From Bacteroidales bacterium (lineage in GTDB: Bacteria > Bacteroidota > Bacteroidia > Bacteroidales > UBA932): a stretch of 58,756 nucleotides of DNA. Under the pieces are notes generated by a model. That model did not search any database. It was not told the DNA's origin and saw nothing but the letters and a program-made list of their open reading frames with translations. Both the position numbers and the translations under genes were made by a program. Below, piece by piece: positions 33,744 through 42,160 of this stretch. How positions within the stretch are numbered: the first letter of the stretch is position 1; every line of letters begins with the position of its first letter. The stretch is taken from positions 1 to 58,756 of the forward strand of contig JAGCYZ010000015.1 in assembly GCA_017960545.1 (NCBI GenBank), read 5' to 3'.

Positions 33744-34439
33744 ATGTGTATGACGATACTGGAAGCAATAGAGATGAGGCACTCGGTGAGAAAATACACC
33801 GGAGATCCCATACCGGAGAATGTCCTGGCAGTCCTCCGGGAAAAGATAGACGAGGTTAACAGTTCCGGGGACCTGCACGTACAGCTGGTTACGGACGAGC
33901 CAAAGTCCTTCAGCGGACTTATGGCGTACGGAGCATTCTCCGGGGTCAACAGTTACCTGGTAATGGCCGGGAAGAAGGACGATACCCTGGACGAGCGCAT
34001 AGGCTACTATGGAGAGCAGCTGGTCCTGCTGGCCCAGACCCTGGGCCTGAACTCCTGCTGGGCGGGAGCCAGCTACAAGAAGATTCCGGGAACCTACGTC
34101 CTGGAAGAGGACGAAAAGATTGGGTGCTACATTGCCTTGGGCTATGGCGTTACCCAGGGGAACGCCCACAAGAGCAAATCAAGGAGAGATGTCAGCAACG
34201 CCAGCGACCTTACTCCGGCGTGGTTCAACAAGGGAATAGATGCCGCACTCCTCGCCCCAACCGCCGTCAACCAGCAGAAATTCCAGATAGAGTATCTTGG
34301 GAAGAAAGGCGATGACGCAAAGCCCAAGGTCTCCGCAAAGCCTGTATTCTCAATGATAGGCTATGCCAAGATGGACCTGGGAATTGTCCGATACCACTTT
34401 GAAGTGGCCGCGGGGAAAGAAAACTTTGACTGGGCCTGA
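33744..34439 (+). CDS. Nitroreductase-family FMN protein
   Basis: The product is 231 aa. The N-terminal MRHSVRKYTGDPI is the flavin-phosphate motif of the family; YGEQLVLLAQTLGLNSCWAG marks the mid-region helix. The remaining C-terminal half (SRRDVSNASDLTPAWFNKGI, LLAPTAVNQQKFQIEY) matches the larger TM-type nitroreductases. It would use NAD(P)H to reduce nitro groups, quinones or enones. The first Met (33744) and third residue Met (33750) are both possible starts. Confidence 0.88.
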   Translation: MCMTILEAIEMRHSVRKYTGDPIPENVLAVLREKIDEVNSSGDLHVQLVTDEPKSFSGLMAYGAFSGVNSYLVMAGKKDDTLDERIGYYGEQLVLLAQTLGLNSCWAGASYKKIPGTYVLEEDEKIGCYIALGYGVTQGNAHKSKSRRDVSNASDLTPAWFNKGIDAALLAPTAVNQQKFQIEYLGKKGDDAKPKVSAKPVFSMIGYAKMDLGIVRYHFEVAAGKENFDWA

Positions 34440-34451
34440 GGCCGGACTCCC

Positions 34452-36773
34452 CTATTTCAACTGCCCGTATAATTCCGCATCAAACTCCTCCAGGGCCGTC
34501 ACACCGTGCAGGTGGTTGATGGATATCCAGGGAAGCCAGGTGCGATGGGCGCCTATTCCCCTGATGGGATTCATACGCCAGTGCTCCTGCTGCCAGCCGG
34601 GGCCGGCCATATCGTAGGTCCGGCCCGGCAGCGCGAGCATTGCCTTGGTGCCGTGCAGCAGCACGTGCGCCACGGCCAGCTCGTGCGCATCGCCGGTGTA
34701 TTTGTACAGCTTTGCGTATAGGGGGACGGCCCAGTCCAGATACTGGTCAACGCCGCCCACATCGTTGGAGCCTATTCCGTTGGCGCCGGTGGTGGGGACG
34801 CCGGGCTTCCAGCCCAGTTCGTCCGGATCGGCGCCAACCGGCATCGGGACGTTCCATATCCATATCCAGGTCTCGGCGTAGTCTGCGGCGGCCTGGGCAC
34901 GGGCGAGCCATTTTTGGTCCTTGGTGTCTTCGTAGAGGGTCATAAAGGCTTCGGCGCTGAGCATTCCGGACTCCTTGTCGGCTACGCTGGAGGTTCCGGT
35001 GGCGCCCTGGTAAACGCCCTGGCTGCCGAATTCATCCCAGATGTATTCTCCGGCACGGACGGCGGCCTCCTTGTAACGGGGGTCTCCGGTGAAGTTGGAC
35101 AGCTTCACCAGGAAAGGGATGGGAGCGTAGGAGAGGGCGCCGGACTGGTCCGACACGGCTCCGTCGTCGCCCCAGGCGGCGGGGAAGGAGCCGTCCTGGC
35201 GCTGCAGCGGCAGGAGCCAGTCCGCAAAGCTCCGGCCCCACGCCAGCCATTGGGGATGCTGGATGCCGTGAGATTTCTCACGCTCCAGCATATCCATCAG
35301 GCGGGCGAGGTCCTCGGGGATGGGGCGGAGACCCCAGCTGTTGCCGCCGTGGATGTTTCCAACCTGACCGGTGCGCAGGTTCAGGCCTTCGCCAACCGGC
35401 GGATCAAGCGGGACGTAGCGCACAAGCGTGGCCATTATCTCTTCCGCCAGCTGGCTGAAGCGGAGGCCCCTTGCGCTGTTGTCCCTGTATGCTTCCAGCA
35501 GGAACTGCTCAGCAATCTCAACGTGCTTTCCGCAGAAGCCCAGAACAGCGTATTCCCATATTTCCAGCTCCGCTGCCGAGGGGTCAAGGTCTATGCCCAG
35601 CTGGCGCGCCCAGGCCTGCATCCGCGGGATGTCAGGATTGTATGCCGAGCGGGAGGGGAATGACCTGTATGCGGGGCGGAAAGAGCCCGGCTTGCCTGTC
35701 TTTGCGTCTATGACGAAAGGCACACCCGCTCGGTCCCTGTATTCTATGACCTGGGAGGCCAGGTGGTCCAGAAGCGTGGTGCGCATCAACTCAAGGTCCA
35801 CTTTCTGGACCTTGGGGTCCAGCGCACCCCAGGCGTCCCGCCAGGCATCGCGCTCCACCTCCGGCATTCCTTGGGAAACTCCTGTAAGGAATGCCAGCGT
35901 GTACTTCTGCGTAAAGCCGTCTTCCACCGGATGGAGGCGTACGCGCACAATGGGCTGGGCCGGAGTGGTCGCGGCCCTGAAACCTCCGCCCGCAAACTCC
36001 CTGCAGGTACCCGGATATATGAACGATACTCCTGTGCCTTTATCCTCGGCCGCCATTTCCAGGGTTCCGAACCCCAATGAAGGCTCTATCACGCTGTCCG
36101 TCGCCGAGGCGGTGGATTCCTCCCAGGTGGTAGCCCCGTCCGGCTTCAGGTTCAGGACGCCGAACCATCCGTACTTCTCAGATGGGCTGTCCACAACAAC
36201 CCCGAGCGGCGCGGAAAGGTAATCTTCCCTGAGGGAGAAATAACCGGCGTCATAAAACGCACGGCCACCCTTGGAATAATCCGTGGTATGCGGATCTCCA
36301 TATATGACTCCGGGGATGAAGAATTTGCAGTCCGCCCATCGGGCCGGGGTATTCATCCCGGCGGCGGTACAGAAGCCCGCACCTTCCAGCGTGCCGCTTA
36401 CCTTTACGGTGCGGTCCAGCTGAAGGGCGTCCCCTTCTATTTTCCAGATATCGGTAAAAGAGAATATTGCTTCGCCGGACTCTATGCTGGCGGTGGCTTC
36501 AACCAGATTCCCGTTACGCTTGACGGCGCTGTATGCCGCCTCAAGGACGGTCTGCTCCGTCCCATCTATATATAGATAGACTTTGGCTGGCGCCGTCTGC
36601 TGAAGGGTCTTCCCGTTGGGACGGTCCATCTCTATGCCATACTTCCCCTGGCCTGAAGGGGTAAATGCTACTGAGCAGCCGGAATCAGTCCGCCCCAGGC
36701 GGACAGCACGGCCGCATCCTGCCAGCAGAAAAAGGGCTGCCAGCAAGAATCCTGCGGATATTATTCTTTTCAT
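34452..36773 (-). CDS. Large lipoprotein with alpha/alpha-toroid domain, possible carbohydrate-active enzyme
   Basis: The product is 773 aa with a lipoprotein signal (FLLAALFLLAGC, Cys20). Residues about 25-330 look like a beta-sandwich. From about 380 to the end are paired helices of an alpha/alpha toroid: SFADWLLPLQRQDGSFPAAW, YQGATGTSSVADKESGM, AAADYAETWIWIWNVP. This fold is shared by GH88, GH105, GH127 and polysaccharide-lyase families. I do not recognise a named family, and catalytic residues cannot be assigned. It starts 3 bases after the FMN-binding protein gene, so the pair is probably co-transcribed. Confidence 0.7.
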   Translation of the reverse strand: MKRIISAGFLLAALFLLAGCGRAVRLGRTDSGCSVAFTPSGQGKYGIEMDRPNGKTLQQTAPAKVYLYIDGTEQTVLEAAYSAVKRNGNLVEATASIESGEAIFSFTDIWKIEGDALQLDRTVKVSGTLEGAGFCTAAGMNTPARWADCKFFIPGVIYGDPHTTDYSKGGRAFYDAGYFSLREDYLSAPLGVVVDSPSEKYGWFGVLNLKPDGATTWEESTASATDSVIEPSLGFGTLEMAAEDKGTGVSFIYPGTCREFAGGGFRAATTPAQPIVRVRLHPVEDGFTQKYTLAFLTGVSQGMPEVERDAWRDAWGALDPKVQKVDLELMRTTLLDHLASQVIEYRDRAGVPFVIDAKTGKPGSFRPAYRSFPSRSAYNPDIPRMQAWARQLGIDLDPSAAELEIWEYAVLGFCGKHVEIAEQFLLEAYRDNSARGLRFSQLAEEIMATLVRYVPLDPPVGEGLNLRTGQVGNIHGGNSWGLRPIPEDLARLMDMLEREKSHGIQHPQWLAWGRSFADWLLPLQRQDGSFPAAWGDDGAVSDQSGALSYAPIPFLVKLSNFTGDPRYKEAAVRAGEYIWDEFGSQGVYQGATGTSSVADKESGMLSAEAFMTLYEDTKDQKWLARAQAAADYAETWIWIWNVPMPVGADPDELGWKPGVPTTGANGIGSNDVGGVDQYLDWAVPLYAKLYKYTGDAHELAVAHVLLHGTKAMLALPGRTYDMAGPGWQQEHWRMNPIRGIGAHRTWLPWISINHLHGVTALEEFDAELYGQLK

Positions 36774-36776
36774 CTC

Positions 36777-37172
36777 TTATTTTTTCTCCAGGGAACGGAG
36801 ACCTGTCTTGACGTTCTCTATGAGGGCGTCGGAGGACATTGTGGCGCCGGAAACGGCGTCCACCTCGGCCTCCAGAGCCTGCTGGACGGTCATACCCTTG
36901 AAAGCGTCCAGCACTTTCACCGCCATCTCGTAGAAGGAAGGCGTCTCATCGCTGGGAAGGGCTTCTACAGATTCAATCTTTCCGCCAACAATGGTAATCT
37001 TCACCGGAGTTGCGGCGTGATGCCCCAACACATCCTTGCACATCTCGGTGGTGTCAATCACCTTTTTATCTTCCGCCTGTTTCTGGGCAGCTGCCGGGAA
37101 AACTGTAAAAGCTACGGATGCCAGCGCAATAAGCGCTACAATCGCAATCAATATTTTAGAAGTCTTTTTCAT
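36777..37172 (-). CDS. Exported FMN-binding domain protein
   Basis: The product is 131 aa. A signal peptide or anchor (IAIVALIALASVAFTVF) precedes an FMN_bind domain with DAVSGATMSSDALIENV (about residues 103-119). The SGAT Thr is where ApbE attaches FMN covalently in this family. It probably acts as a small extracytoplasmic electron carrier. No ApbE gene is in the window. TAACTTTG at 37199-37192 is the likely -7 element. The large lipoprotein gene follows after 3 bases. Confidence 0.88.
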   Translation of the reverse strand: MKKTSKILIAIVALIALASVAFTVFPAAAQKQAEDKKVIDTTEMCKDVLGHHAATPVKITIVGGKIESVEALPSDETPSFYEMAVKVLDAFKGMTVQQALEAEVDAVSGATMSSDALIENVKTGLRSLEKK

Positions 37173-37191
37173 AAAACTTTATTTCCTATTG

Positions 37192-37199
37192 CAAAGTTA
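37192..37199 (-). promoter_or_regulatory. -7 element for the FMN-binding protein pair
   Basis: TAACTTTG on the minus strand fits TAnnTTTG and lies 19 bases before the start at 37172. It would drive both the FMN-binding gene and the lipoprotein gene behind it. Confidence 0.45.
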
Positions 37200-37225
37200 C
37201 CTTTTATGCAAGCAACTGTATATCC

Positions 37226-38005
37226 CTATTTATTAGGAAGGGTGACCTTGAACGAAAGTCCCGCCGCAGGGGTGAAGCCTGCGTGAGCAGGAGAAGGGGC
37301 GCTGGCAACGAAAGGTTCCAACTTGACATCAAAGCCCGCCAGCCCTCTTTGCGCCCTCAGGTCCTGGACATACATATTCTTGACCTTGGCGATGCGTACC
37401 GCGTCAACAATATTCCAGATTTCCAGTCCTAAGTTGGCCAGTACACAAATCACGGAAACAGTAGAAATGTCATAGTCCGTAACGTAGATTCCACCGTTAG
37501 ATCCTGTGGTATAATGGACTTCTACTCCATTGCTTGCTATGCTTGACAGCAGTCCGCTTCCAAAGAAGAAACCGGCGGCACGCCACCACTCTCCTTCTAT
37601 TGCCTGACCCAGTCCGGGGATGACAAAAGAAGCAAAGCCAAGCCAGCCCGGGCTGAATCTGTCATCATATTGGCGAATATACATCTTAGGGTTGTAAATA
37701 TGCTTCAACTCCTTGTATCTCAGGCCTTCAGGAACCGGACCTTCAGAATAGGCCGTATGTACAGGAACACCGTCAAAGACATCCTTTTCTCCGTTCTCGT
37801 ATCTGATCATAACAACCTGGGCCGTGCTGATCGAATATGTGGGGCCGTCGAGATTGCTGAATCTTTTATATTTTATCATCAAAGGCGAAACCTCCTCCAC
37901 CTTTGCCTGGATATCCTCTCCGCTGCGGGTGGTGATAATATCCTGTGCCCGGGAAACCATCACGCTCCCCAGCATCATTACTGCTATAAATATCAATCTT
38001 TTCAT
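37226..38005 (-). CDS. Exported protein with DUF5683-like membrane segment
   Basis: The product is 259 aa from the ATG at 38005. The longer reading from 38038 is ruled out because the -7 box TATATTTG is at 38033-38026. A signal peptide (MKRLIFIAVMMLGSVMVSRA) leads to a small domain (TTRSGEDIQAKVEEVSPLMI). A later segment, SFVIPGLGQAIEGEWWRAAG, matches the PGLGQ signature of DUF5683 membrane proteins, followed by hydrophobic stretches. The role is unknown. Its upstream side faces the left REP pair at 38063. Confidence 0.75.
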   Translation of the reverse strand: MKRLIFIAVMMLGSVMVSRAQDIITTRSGEDIQAKVEEVSPLMIKYKRFSNLDGPTYSISTAQVVMIRYENGEKDVFDGVPVHTAYSEGPVPEGLRYKELKHIYNPKMYIRQYDDRFSPGWLGFASFVIPGLGQAIEGEWWRAAGFFFGSGLLSSIASNGVEVHYTTGSNGGIYVTDYDISTVSVICVLANLGLEIWNIVDAVRIAKVKNMYVQDLRAQRGLAGFDVKLEPFVASAPSPAHAGFTPAAGLSFKVTLPNK

Positions 38006-38025
38006 TGCTCTCATTATTTTCTCTG

Positions 38026-38033
38026 CAAATATA
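38026..38033 (-). promoter_or_regulatory. -7 element for the DUF5683-like gene
   Basis: TATATTTG on the minus strand, exact to TAnnTTTG, about 20 bases before the start at 38005. It decides against the in-frame ATG at 38038. Confidence 0.5.
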
Positions 38034-38062
38034 ATCATCTCCCACCTTATTTGAAATACCCC

Positions 38063-38149
38063 GCTCCTCCCGCTCCACCGCCTTGCACGGAAGGAGCGTT
38101 TTAACCCCCTTTTTGCTCCTTCTGCTCCATCGAATGGAGCGGGAGGAGC
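38063..38149. repeat. Left REP pair (BIME-like, 87 bp)
   Basis: Two 35-bp palindromes (38063-38097 and 38115-38149) are 17 bases apart. The second folds as GCTCCTTCTGCTCCA / TGGAGCGGGAGGAGC with a 5-base loop and two wobble pairs. The first is a hybrid, with a left half like one REP type and a right half (TTGCACGGAAGGAGC) like the other. The outer arms 38063-38077 and 38135-38149 are a perfect 15-bp inverted repeat. It borders the 3' end of the RAYT gene and is an inverted copy of the right pair. Confidence 0.88.
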
Positions 38150-38161
38150 ACCTCGGCCTTT

Positions 38162-39025
38162 TCAAAGACTCTCTAGCATCTTCGCCACCGCTTCGTAGGG
38201 GAGGCCTGTCACCCTGGCCATCTGATTCACATTCGAGGCGAAGCGGAAGTGCAGTTGGCGGAGCACTTCGGCTTGCTCTTCGGGCAAAAGATCCTTGACC
38301 GAAGCCTTTCTATAGAGGGTCTGGCAGAGATCCTCCACTACGGGGTAGATAGTCTGATCCCTGAAGACAGGACCGGAAGAGTCCGGTGCGTTGAGCAGGG
38401 ACCGGGCTTTCGAGGAGTTGTTCAGGTAGTAGTTCATCCTCTTTGGGGTTCTGAATACGGACTCCACGAAGCCAGTTGGTACGTACGACCCAGGGATTAT
38501 GAATCCTTCCTCCCCCACTAAGAGTCCTGCCGGGGCGTCCAGTTTGCTGTGTGTAATCCTGTATCGGGCTCGGGCGGAAAGACTCTCAAGGAGAATTCCC
38601 CTGGGCTTGGCTACTTTGAAGAAAGTGTTGCCTGTGCCCCAGGGGTAATCACCTGGGTTCGGGCAAATATTAGCCGCAACGCTGTTCATCTGCACATAAG
38701 CGATGGCTCGGCAGAGAGAATCCTCGGAAACATCCACTCTTCTGATATCCACTTTATTCCTCCGGAGACTCTTGGCAATCCCGTATTTCCGGCGGGTATA
38801 AAAAGAAAAGTGCCTTTTGAATTCGTTAATGAATTCCAGTGCCTGGCCCCTGGTGCATTCCAGTATGAAATGTACGTGATTGGACATCAGGATGAAAGCT
38901 ATCACCTTAACTCCGAACATTGCTGCGATGATAGGGATAGCGTTCATCGCCGTTTTAAAGTCTTCCTGGTCTTTGAACCATATCTTGTCTTCAAGATGGT
39001 CAGTAGTAACTAGATAGAATTCCAT
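38162..39025 (-). CDS. REP-associated tyrosine transposase (RAYT, Y1/HUH family)
   Basis: The product is 287 aa. The HUH motif is SNHVHFIL (His50, His52). The catalytic Tyr is Tyr110 in AIAYVQMNSVAANI, followed by CPNPGDYPWGTG, the exact layout of TnpA-REP proteins (YxxxNPV...PEDYPWSS). The extra C-terminal region (about 180-287) probably binds DNA and ends in a helix-turn-helix-like segment (NQMARVTGLPYEAVAKML). RAYTs cut and join single-stranded REP hairpins. This gene is framed by matching palindrome pairs at 38063-38149 and 39144-39230. It is complete and apparently functional. Confidence 0.92.
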   Translation of the reverse strand: MEFYLVTTDHLEDKIWFKDQEDFKTAMNAIPIIAAMFGVKVIAFILMSNHVHFILECTRGQALEFINEFKRHFSFYTRRKYGIAKSLRRNKVDIRRVDVSEDSLCRAIAYVQMNSVAANICPNPGDYPWGTGNTFFKVAKPRGILLESLSARARYRITHSKLDAPAGLLVGEEGFIIPGSYVPTGFVESVFRTPKRMNYYLNNSSKARSLLNAPDSSGPVFRDQTIYPVVEDLCQTLYRKASVKDLLPEEQAEVLRQLHFRFASNVNQMARVTGLPYEAVAKMLESL

Positions 39026-39143
39026 ATCGTTTAAGTTTAAGTTCAGGTCACAAATATGTGTAATTGCATCCTTGCACCAAATACCCTAAAGGCAAAAGTT
39101 TCTTTTTCTTTATACGATTTTTGACCGAGGATAAGACTTCCCT

Positions 39144-39230
39144 GCTCCTCCCACTCCAATGCGTGGAGTGGGAGGAGCAAAAAGGGGGCAAAAGTGCTCC
39201 TTCCGTGCCAAGAGGTGGCACGGAAGGAGC
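39144..39230. repeat. Right REP pair (BIME-like, 87 bp)
   Basis: Two perfect 35-bp hairpins: GCTCCTCCCACTCCA / TGGAGTGGGAGGAGC (39144-39178) and GCTCCTTCCGTGCCA / TGGCACGGAAGGAGC (39196-39230). Each has a 15-bp stem and 5-base loop, and they are 17 bases apart. The spacer AAAAAGGGGGCAAAAGT is nearly the reverse complement of the left-pair spacer. The whole unit has the same length as the left one and opposite orientation. A weaker ATACCC/GGGTAT hairpin follows at 39246-39266. Confidence 0.92.
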
Positions 39231-39290
39231 AGGGTAAGGGAGGGGATACCCGATTGGAGCGGGTATGACGGGAATGGGACGCGGGGGGGG

Positions 39291-40526
39291 TCAGTGCGCG
39301 GATTTGAGCTTGCGGGTGAGGAGGTTGGCGCTGAGGACGATGCCCAGGACGATGGCGAGGGTGATCTTGACGGAGCTGAAACCTGCGGCAAGGGCGGATT
39401 CCATCTGGGTGGAGACTACGAAGTAGGAGCTCCAGAAGACGCCGGCGCCGGGAATCAGCGGAAAGATTCCGCATATGAGGAATACGGTGCTGGGGCACTT
39501 GAAGCGATGTGCGGCGGCCAGGGACAGGAGCGCCACCAAAGTGGCTGCGAAGAATGTCCCGCCCGCCGGGCCCAGCCCAAGGTATCGGGTGAACACCAGG
39601 TACGTCAGCCATCCGGCCATACCCACCACTCCGCACTGGAGATAGAATCTGCGCGGAACGCCGAACAGAACGGCAAAGGAGGCCGTACCCAAGAACGATG
39701 CCGCCAACTGTATGGGAAGCAATGCGGTGACCGGATCCGTAATGGTCCCGGTAAGATGGATCATCTCACCTTGGATGGCGCTCTGTGCAATGAAGGCAAG
39801 GCACACTCCAACGGCTATGCACAGGAACACCATCATTGCGTCCAGCAGGCGCGTGATGCCTGCCAGGTAATCTTCTCCGGCGATATCCCTAAGGCCATTG
39901 GTGAAAGCCACTCCCGGAATTAGCGGAATAAGCGTTCCCACCATCATATTACCAAGGTTCTGCCCGAAGCCAAAACTGTTGAACAGTATGCAAAGCGCCG
40001 TACCGAGCGCACCTGCAAAGATGTTGCTGAGCGGCTTGGAAAGCGACGGGACGCACACCAGGACCAGGAACAGATACACCAGCGTCCCGGCAACAAGCGC
40101 TGCCGCGCAGTCAAGCAGGCTGCCGCCGAAGATGGCGCAGAATGCGCCACTTCCCAGCGCCGCGCCTGCGAACTGCTCCCACAGCGGCTTCTCCGGCATC
40201 TGCCGTATCTCCTCCACCTTCCTTTCCGCCTCCTCCAGCGTGTACTTCCCCGCGGAGACGTCGCGTGAGAACTGGTTTATGTCCACCACCTTGTCCAGGC
40301 GCGCTCCCTTGATTGGGATGAACTTGACGTTGGCATAGGCCTTACCTGTTGTGAATATACCGTTGCTGAGGACGAAGAAATTCTCGTTCTGCTCGCCAAA
40401 GTGGGTGGCGATCCTCTCCATTGTATCCTCTACACGGGAGATCTCCGCACCGTTCTCAAGCAGCACGTGTCCGGCCTCGGAAGCCAGTGAAAGTATCCTT
40501 GCAGAAGTCTCTTGGCTGTTTATCAT
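39291..40526 (-). CDS. ThrE-type threonine/serine exporter family protein
   Basis: The product is 411 aa. The N-terminal soluble region (SEAGHVLLENGAEISRVEDT) is the ThrE_1 signature. About ten membrane helices follow, with PLIPGVAFTNGLRDI (ThrE_1) and, near the end, CGIFPLIPGAGVFW (ThrE_2). Both halves are in one chain. Such proteins export small amino acids. It is the last gene of the seven-gene sulfonolipid operon, 3 bases after the 96-aa membrane protein. Export of cysteate or a related amino acid is an attractive but unproven role. Confidence 0.88.
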   Translation of the reverse strand: MINSQETSARILSLASEAGHVLLENGAEISRVEDTMERIATHFGEQNENFFVLSNGIFTTGKAYANVKFIPIKGARLDKVVDINQFSRDVSAGKYTLEEAERKVEEIRQMPEKPLWEQFAGAALGSGAFCAIFGGSLLDCAAALVAGTLVYLFLVLVCVPSLSKPLSNIFAGALGTALCILFNSFGFGQNLGNMMVGTLIPLIPGVAFTNGLRDIAGEDYLAGITRLLDAMMVFLCIAVGVCLAFIAQSAIQGEMIHLTGTITDPVTALLPIQLAASFLGTASFAVLFGVPRRFYLQCGVVGMAGWLTYLVFTRYLGLGPAGGTFFAATLVALLSLAAAHRFKCPSTVFLICGIFPLIPGAGVFWSSYFVVSTQMESALAAGFSSVKITLAIVLGIVLSANLLTRKLKSAH

Positions 40527-40529
40527 AGT

Positions 40530-40820
40530 TTATTTTTTGCGTCCTCCCCTGCGGTCAACCCATATCCAAAGCAGATACATCAGCGCTCCCCAGACAAGGA
40601 ACAGCAGTACATAGACCCAGAAAGGCAGGGTTGCGGTGTATTCATTCCTGTTGACGTATTTTTCAAAATTGGGGATGTCCGCATAATAATAGGCCCCGGC
40701 CCCGAAATCAAGGTCGTCCTGGAGGCCGAGCCCATTTGCCATTATATAAATGACCGTGGCAAGGACGGCTATGCCCACAACGGCAAAAGCCACCCTTGCC
40801 ACAGTCTTTTTCTTAGCCAT
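40530..40820 (-). CDS. Small two-helix membrane protein in the sulfonolipid operon
   Basis: The product is 96 aa with helices at about 8-28 and 67-88, an outward loop rich in Tyr and Asp (DDLDFGAGAYYYADIPNFEK), and basic ends (MAKKKTVAR, DRRGGRKK). No family is recognised. Its start codon follows the YeiH-family stop with no gap and its stop is 3 bases before the ThrE-type gene, so it belongs to the operon. It may be an accessory subunit of one of the neighbouring transporters; this is inference. Confidence 0.7.
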   Translation of the reverse strand: MAKKKTVARVAFAVVGIAVLATVIYIMANGLGLQDDLDFGAGAYYYADIPNFEKYVNRNEYTATLPFWVYVLLFLVWGALMYLLWIWVDRRGGRKK

Positions 40821-42158
40821 TTAGTTCAGAACGGGAATTGGGAATACCTTTCCTGAAAGCAGGAACCATACGGCAAACAGAGTGAGGGCTATGTTGAACA
40901 ACTGGCCCACAACATACAGCCACAGAACCTTTCCGCCCTGCATCTGCTTTACAATCTCCTTGAAGTTGGTGTCAAGGCCGATGCTTACGAATGCAAGCAC
41001 GAACGCCCAGTTCTTGTACTGGTCAAGCACCTTGTTTATTGCGCTCACCTGGTCAGCTCCGGCAAGAGGCTGGATGATGAAGGATGCAATGAGGGAGGCT
41101 ACAAAGAAACCGATGATGAACTTGGGGAAGCGGGTCCAAATCTCGCCTGCGCCAACCTTCTGGGTTCCGGTCTTGTCAACCTTGGTCGCGAAGAACAGGG
41201 CAACGAAGAAGGCGATGAAACCGATGAGGATGTTCTGGATCATCTTTACAAGCACGGCGGCCTTCTCGGCCTCTCCGCCAAGTGCGGAACCGGCTACTGC
41301 AACTGCTCCGGTGCTGTCAACGGTACCTCCGATGAGGGCTCCTCCCATAATGGGGGACATCTGGGCCCAGCGGATGAGCATAGGCTCGAACACCATCATA
41401 AGGACGGTGAAGATAATGGAGATGGACACTACCATTGTAAGGTCTGTCTTCTTGCAGTTTGAAGCGGCGCCGGTGGCGATGGCTGCGGAAGTACCGCAGA
41501 CAGAAGTCGCCGCCGCCATGGTGATGACCAGGGGCTTGTTGTCAAGCTTGAGGACCTTTGTTCCGAACCACCACATAAAGATGATGACGATAGGGGTGAC
41601 TATCCAGGCGATTCCAAGTCCGTAAAGGCCGAACTTTGCAATGTTGGAGAACAGTACGGAGAATCCCATTATCACCAGACCGGTCTTGATGTAGAACTCA
41701 GTCTTTACGGCAGGCTTGAGCCAGTCAGGAACCCCAACGGTGTTGGAAATAAGAAGTCCCACGATCAATGCCCAGAAAGCCCACTCAAGATAACGGTTGA
41801 GAGTGTACTCGGCGCTGATAAGGCGCACGATGACAGCAAGGACGAACAACCCGAGGAAAGCCGGGATGTACTTCTTCACATTGCCGCCCATAAGCTTGAC
41901 TCCAATGGTGAAAAGGACGCCAAGGACGACAACTGTACGCAAGAGTTTCCACCAGAAAGCACCTGTTGCCAACTGGCTACCCAGAGACGGCAGACTTGCC
42001 GCTTTAGCTTCTCCCAGCCCGAATGTGCTGAAACTGAGCGCGGAGAAGTTAAATGCACCTGTAAGGACTGCTACGCAGCCGATAAGGATTACGATGAATC
42101 CGATCCATACGGCCAGCCAGTCTTCAGTGCTGAAAAGTTTAGATTTTTGTTTGCTCAT
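40821..42158 (-). CDS. YeiH-family putative sulfate exporter (UPF0324)
   Basis: The product is 445 aa from the ATG at 42158 (MSKQKSKLFSTEDWL); an earlier in-frame ATG lies inside the upstream gene. About ten to twelve helices are present. Family segments include AATSVCGTSAAIATG, ALIGGTVDSTGAVAVAGSAL and, near the end, FVLAFVSIGLDTNFKEI. A family member exports sulfate during taurine breakdown in some bacteria. In this operon, sulfite is the expected substrate of cysteate synthase, so a sulfite, sulfate or sulfonate exporter fits. It starts 2 bases after the SDR stop. Confidence 0.88.
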   Translation of the reverse strand: MSKQKSKLFSTEDWLAVWIGFIVILIGCVAVLTGAFNFSALSFSTFGLGEAKAASLPSLGSQLATGAFWWKLLRTVVVLGVLFTIGVKLMGGNVKKYIPAFLGLFVLAVIVRLISAEYTLNRYLEWAFWALIVGLLISNTVGVPDWLKPAVKTEFYIKTGLVIMGFSVLFSNIAKFGLYGLGIAWIVTPIVIIFMWWFGTKVLKLDNKPLVITMAAATSVCGTSAAIATGAASNCKKTDLTMVVSISIIFTVLMMVFEPMLIRWAQMSPIMGGALIGGTVDSTGAVAVAGSALGGEAEKAAVLVKMIQNILIGFIAFFVALFFATKVDKTGTQKVGAGEIWTRFPKFIIGFFVASLIASFIIQPLAGADQVSAINKVLDQYKNWAFVLAFVSIGLDTNFKEIVKQMQGGKVLWLYVVGQLFNIALTLFAVWFLLSGKVFPIPVLN

Positions 42159-42160
42159 AT

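Noticed and set aside
38063-39230. The repeated palindromes considered as a CRISPR array or as ends of an IS200 element.
   Set aside because: There are only two units per side, all palindromic, with no spacers of even length or cas genes. The protein has the RAYT C-terminal extension and YPWGTG segment that IS200 transposases lack.
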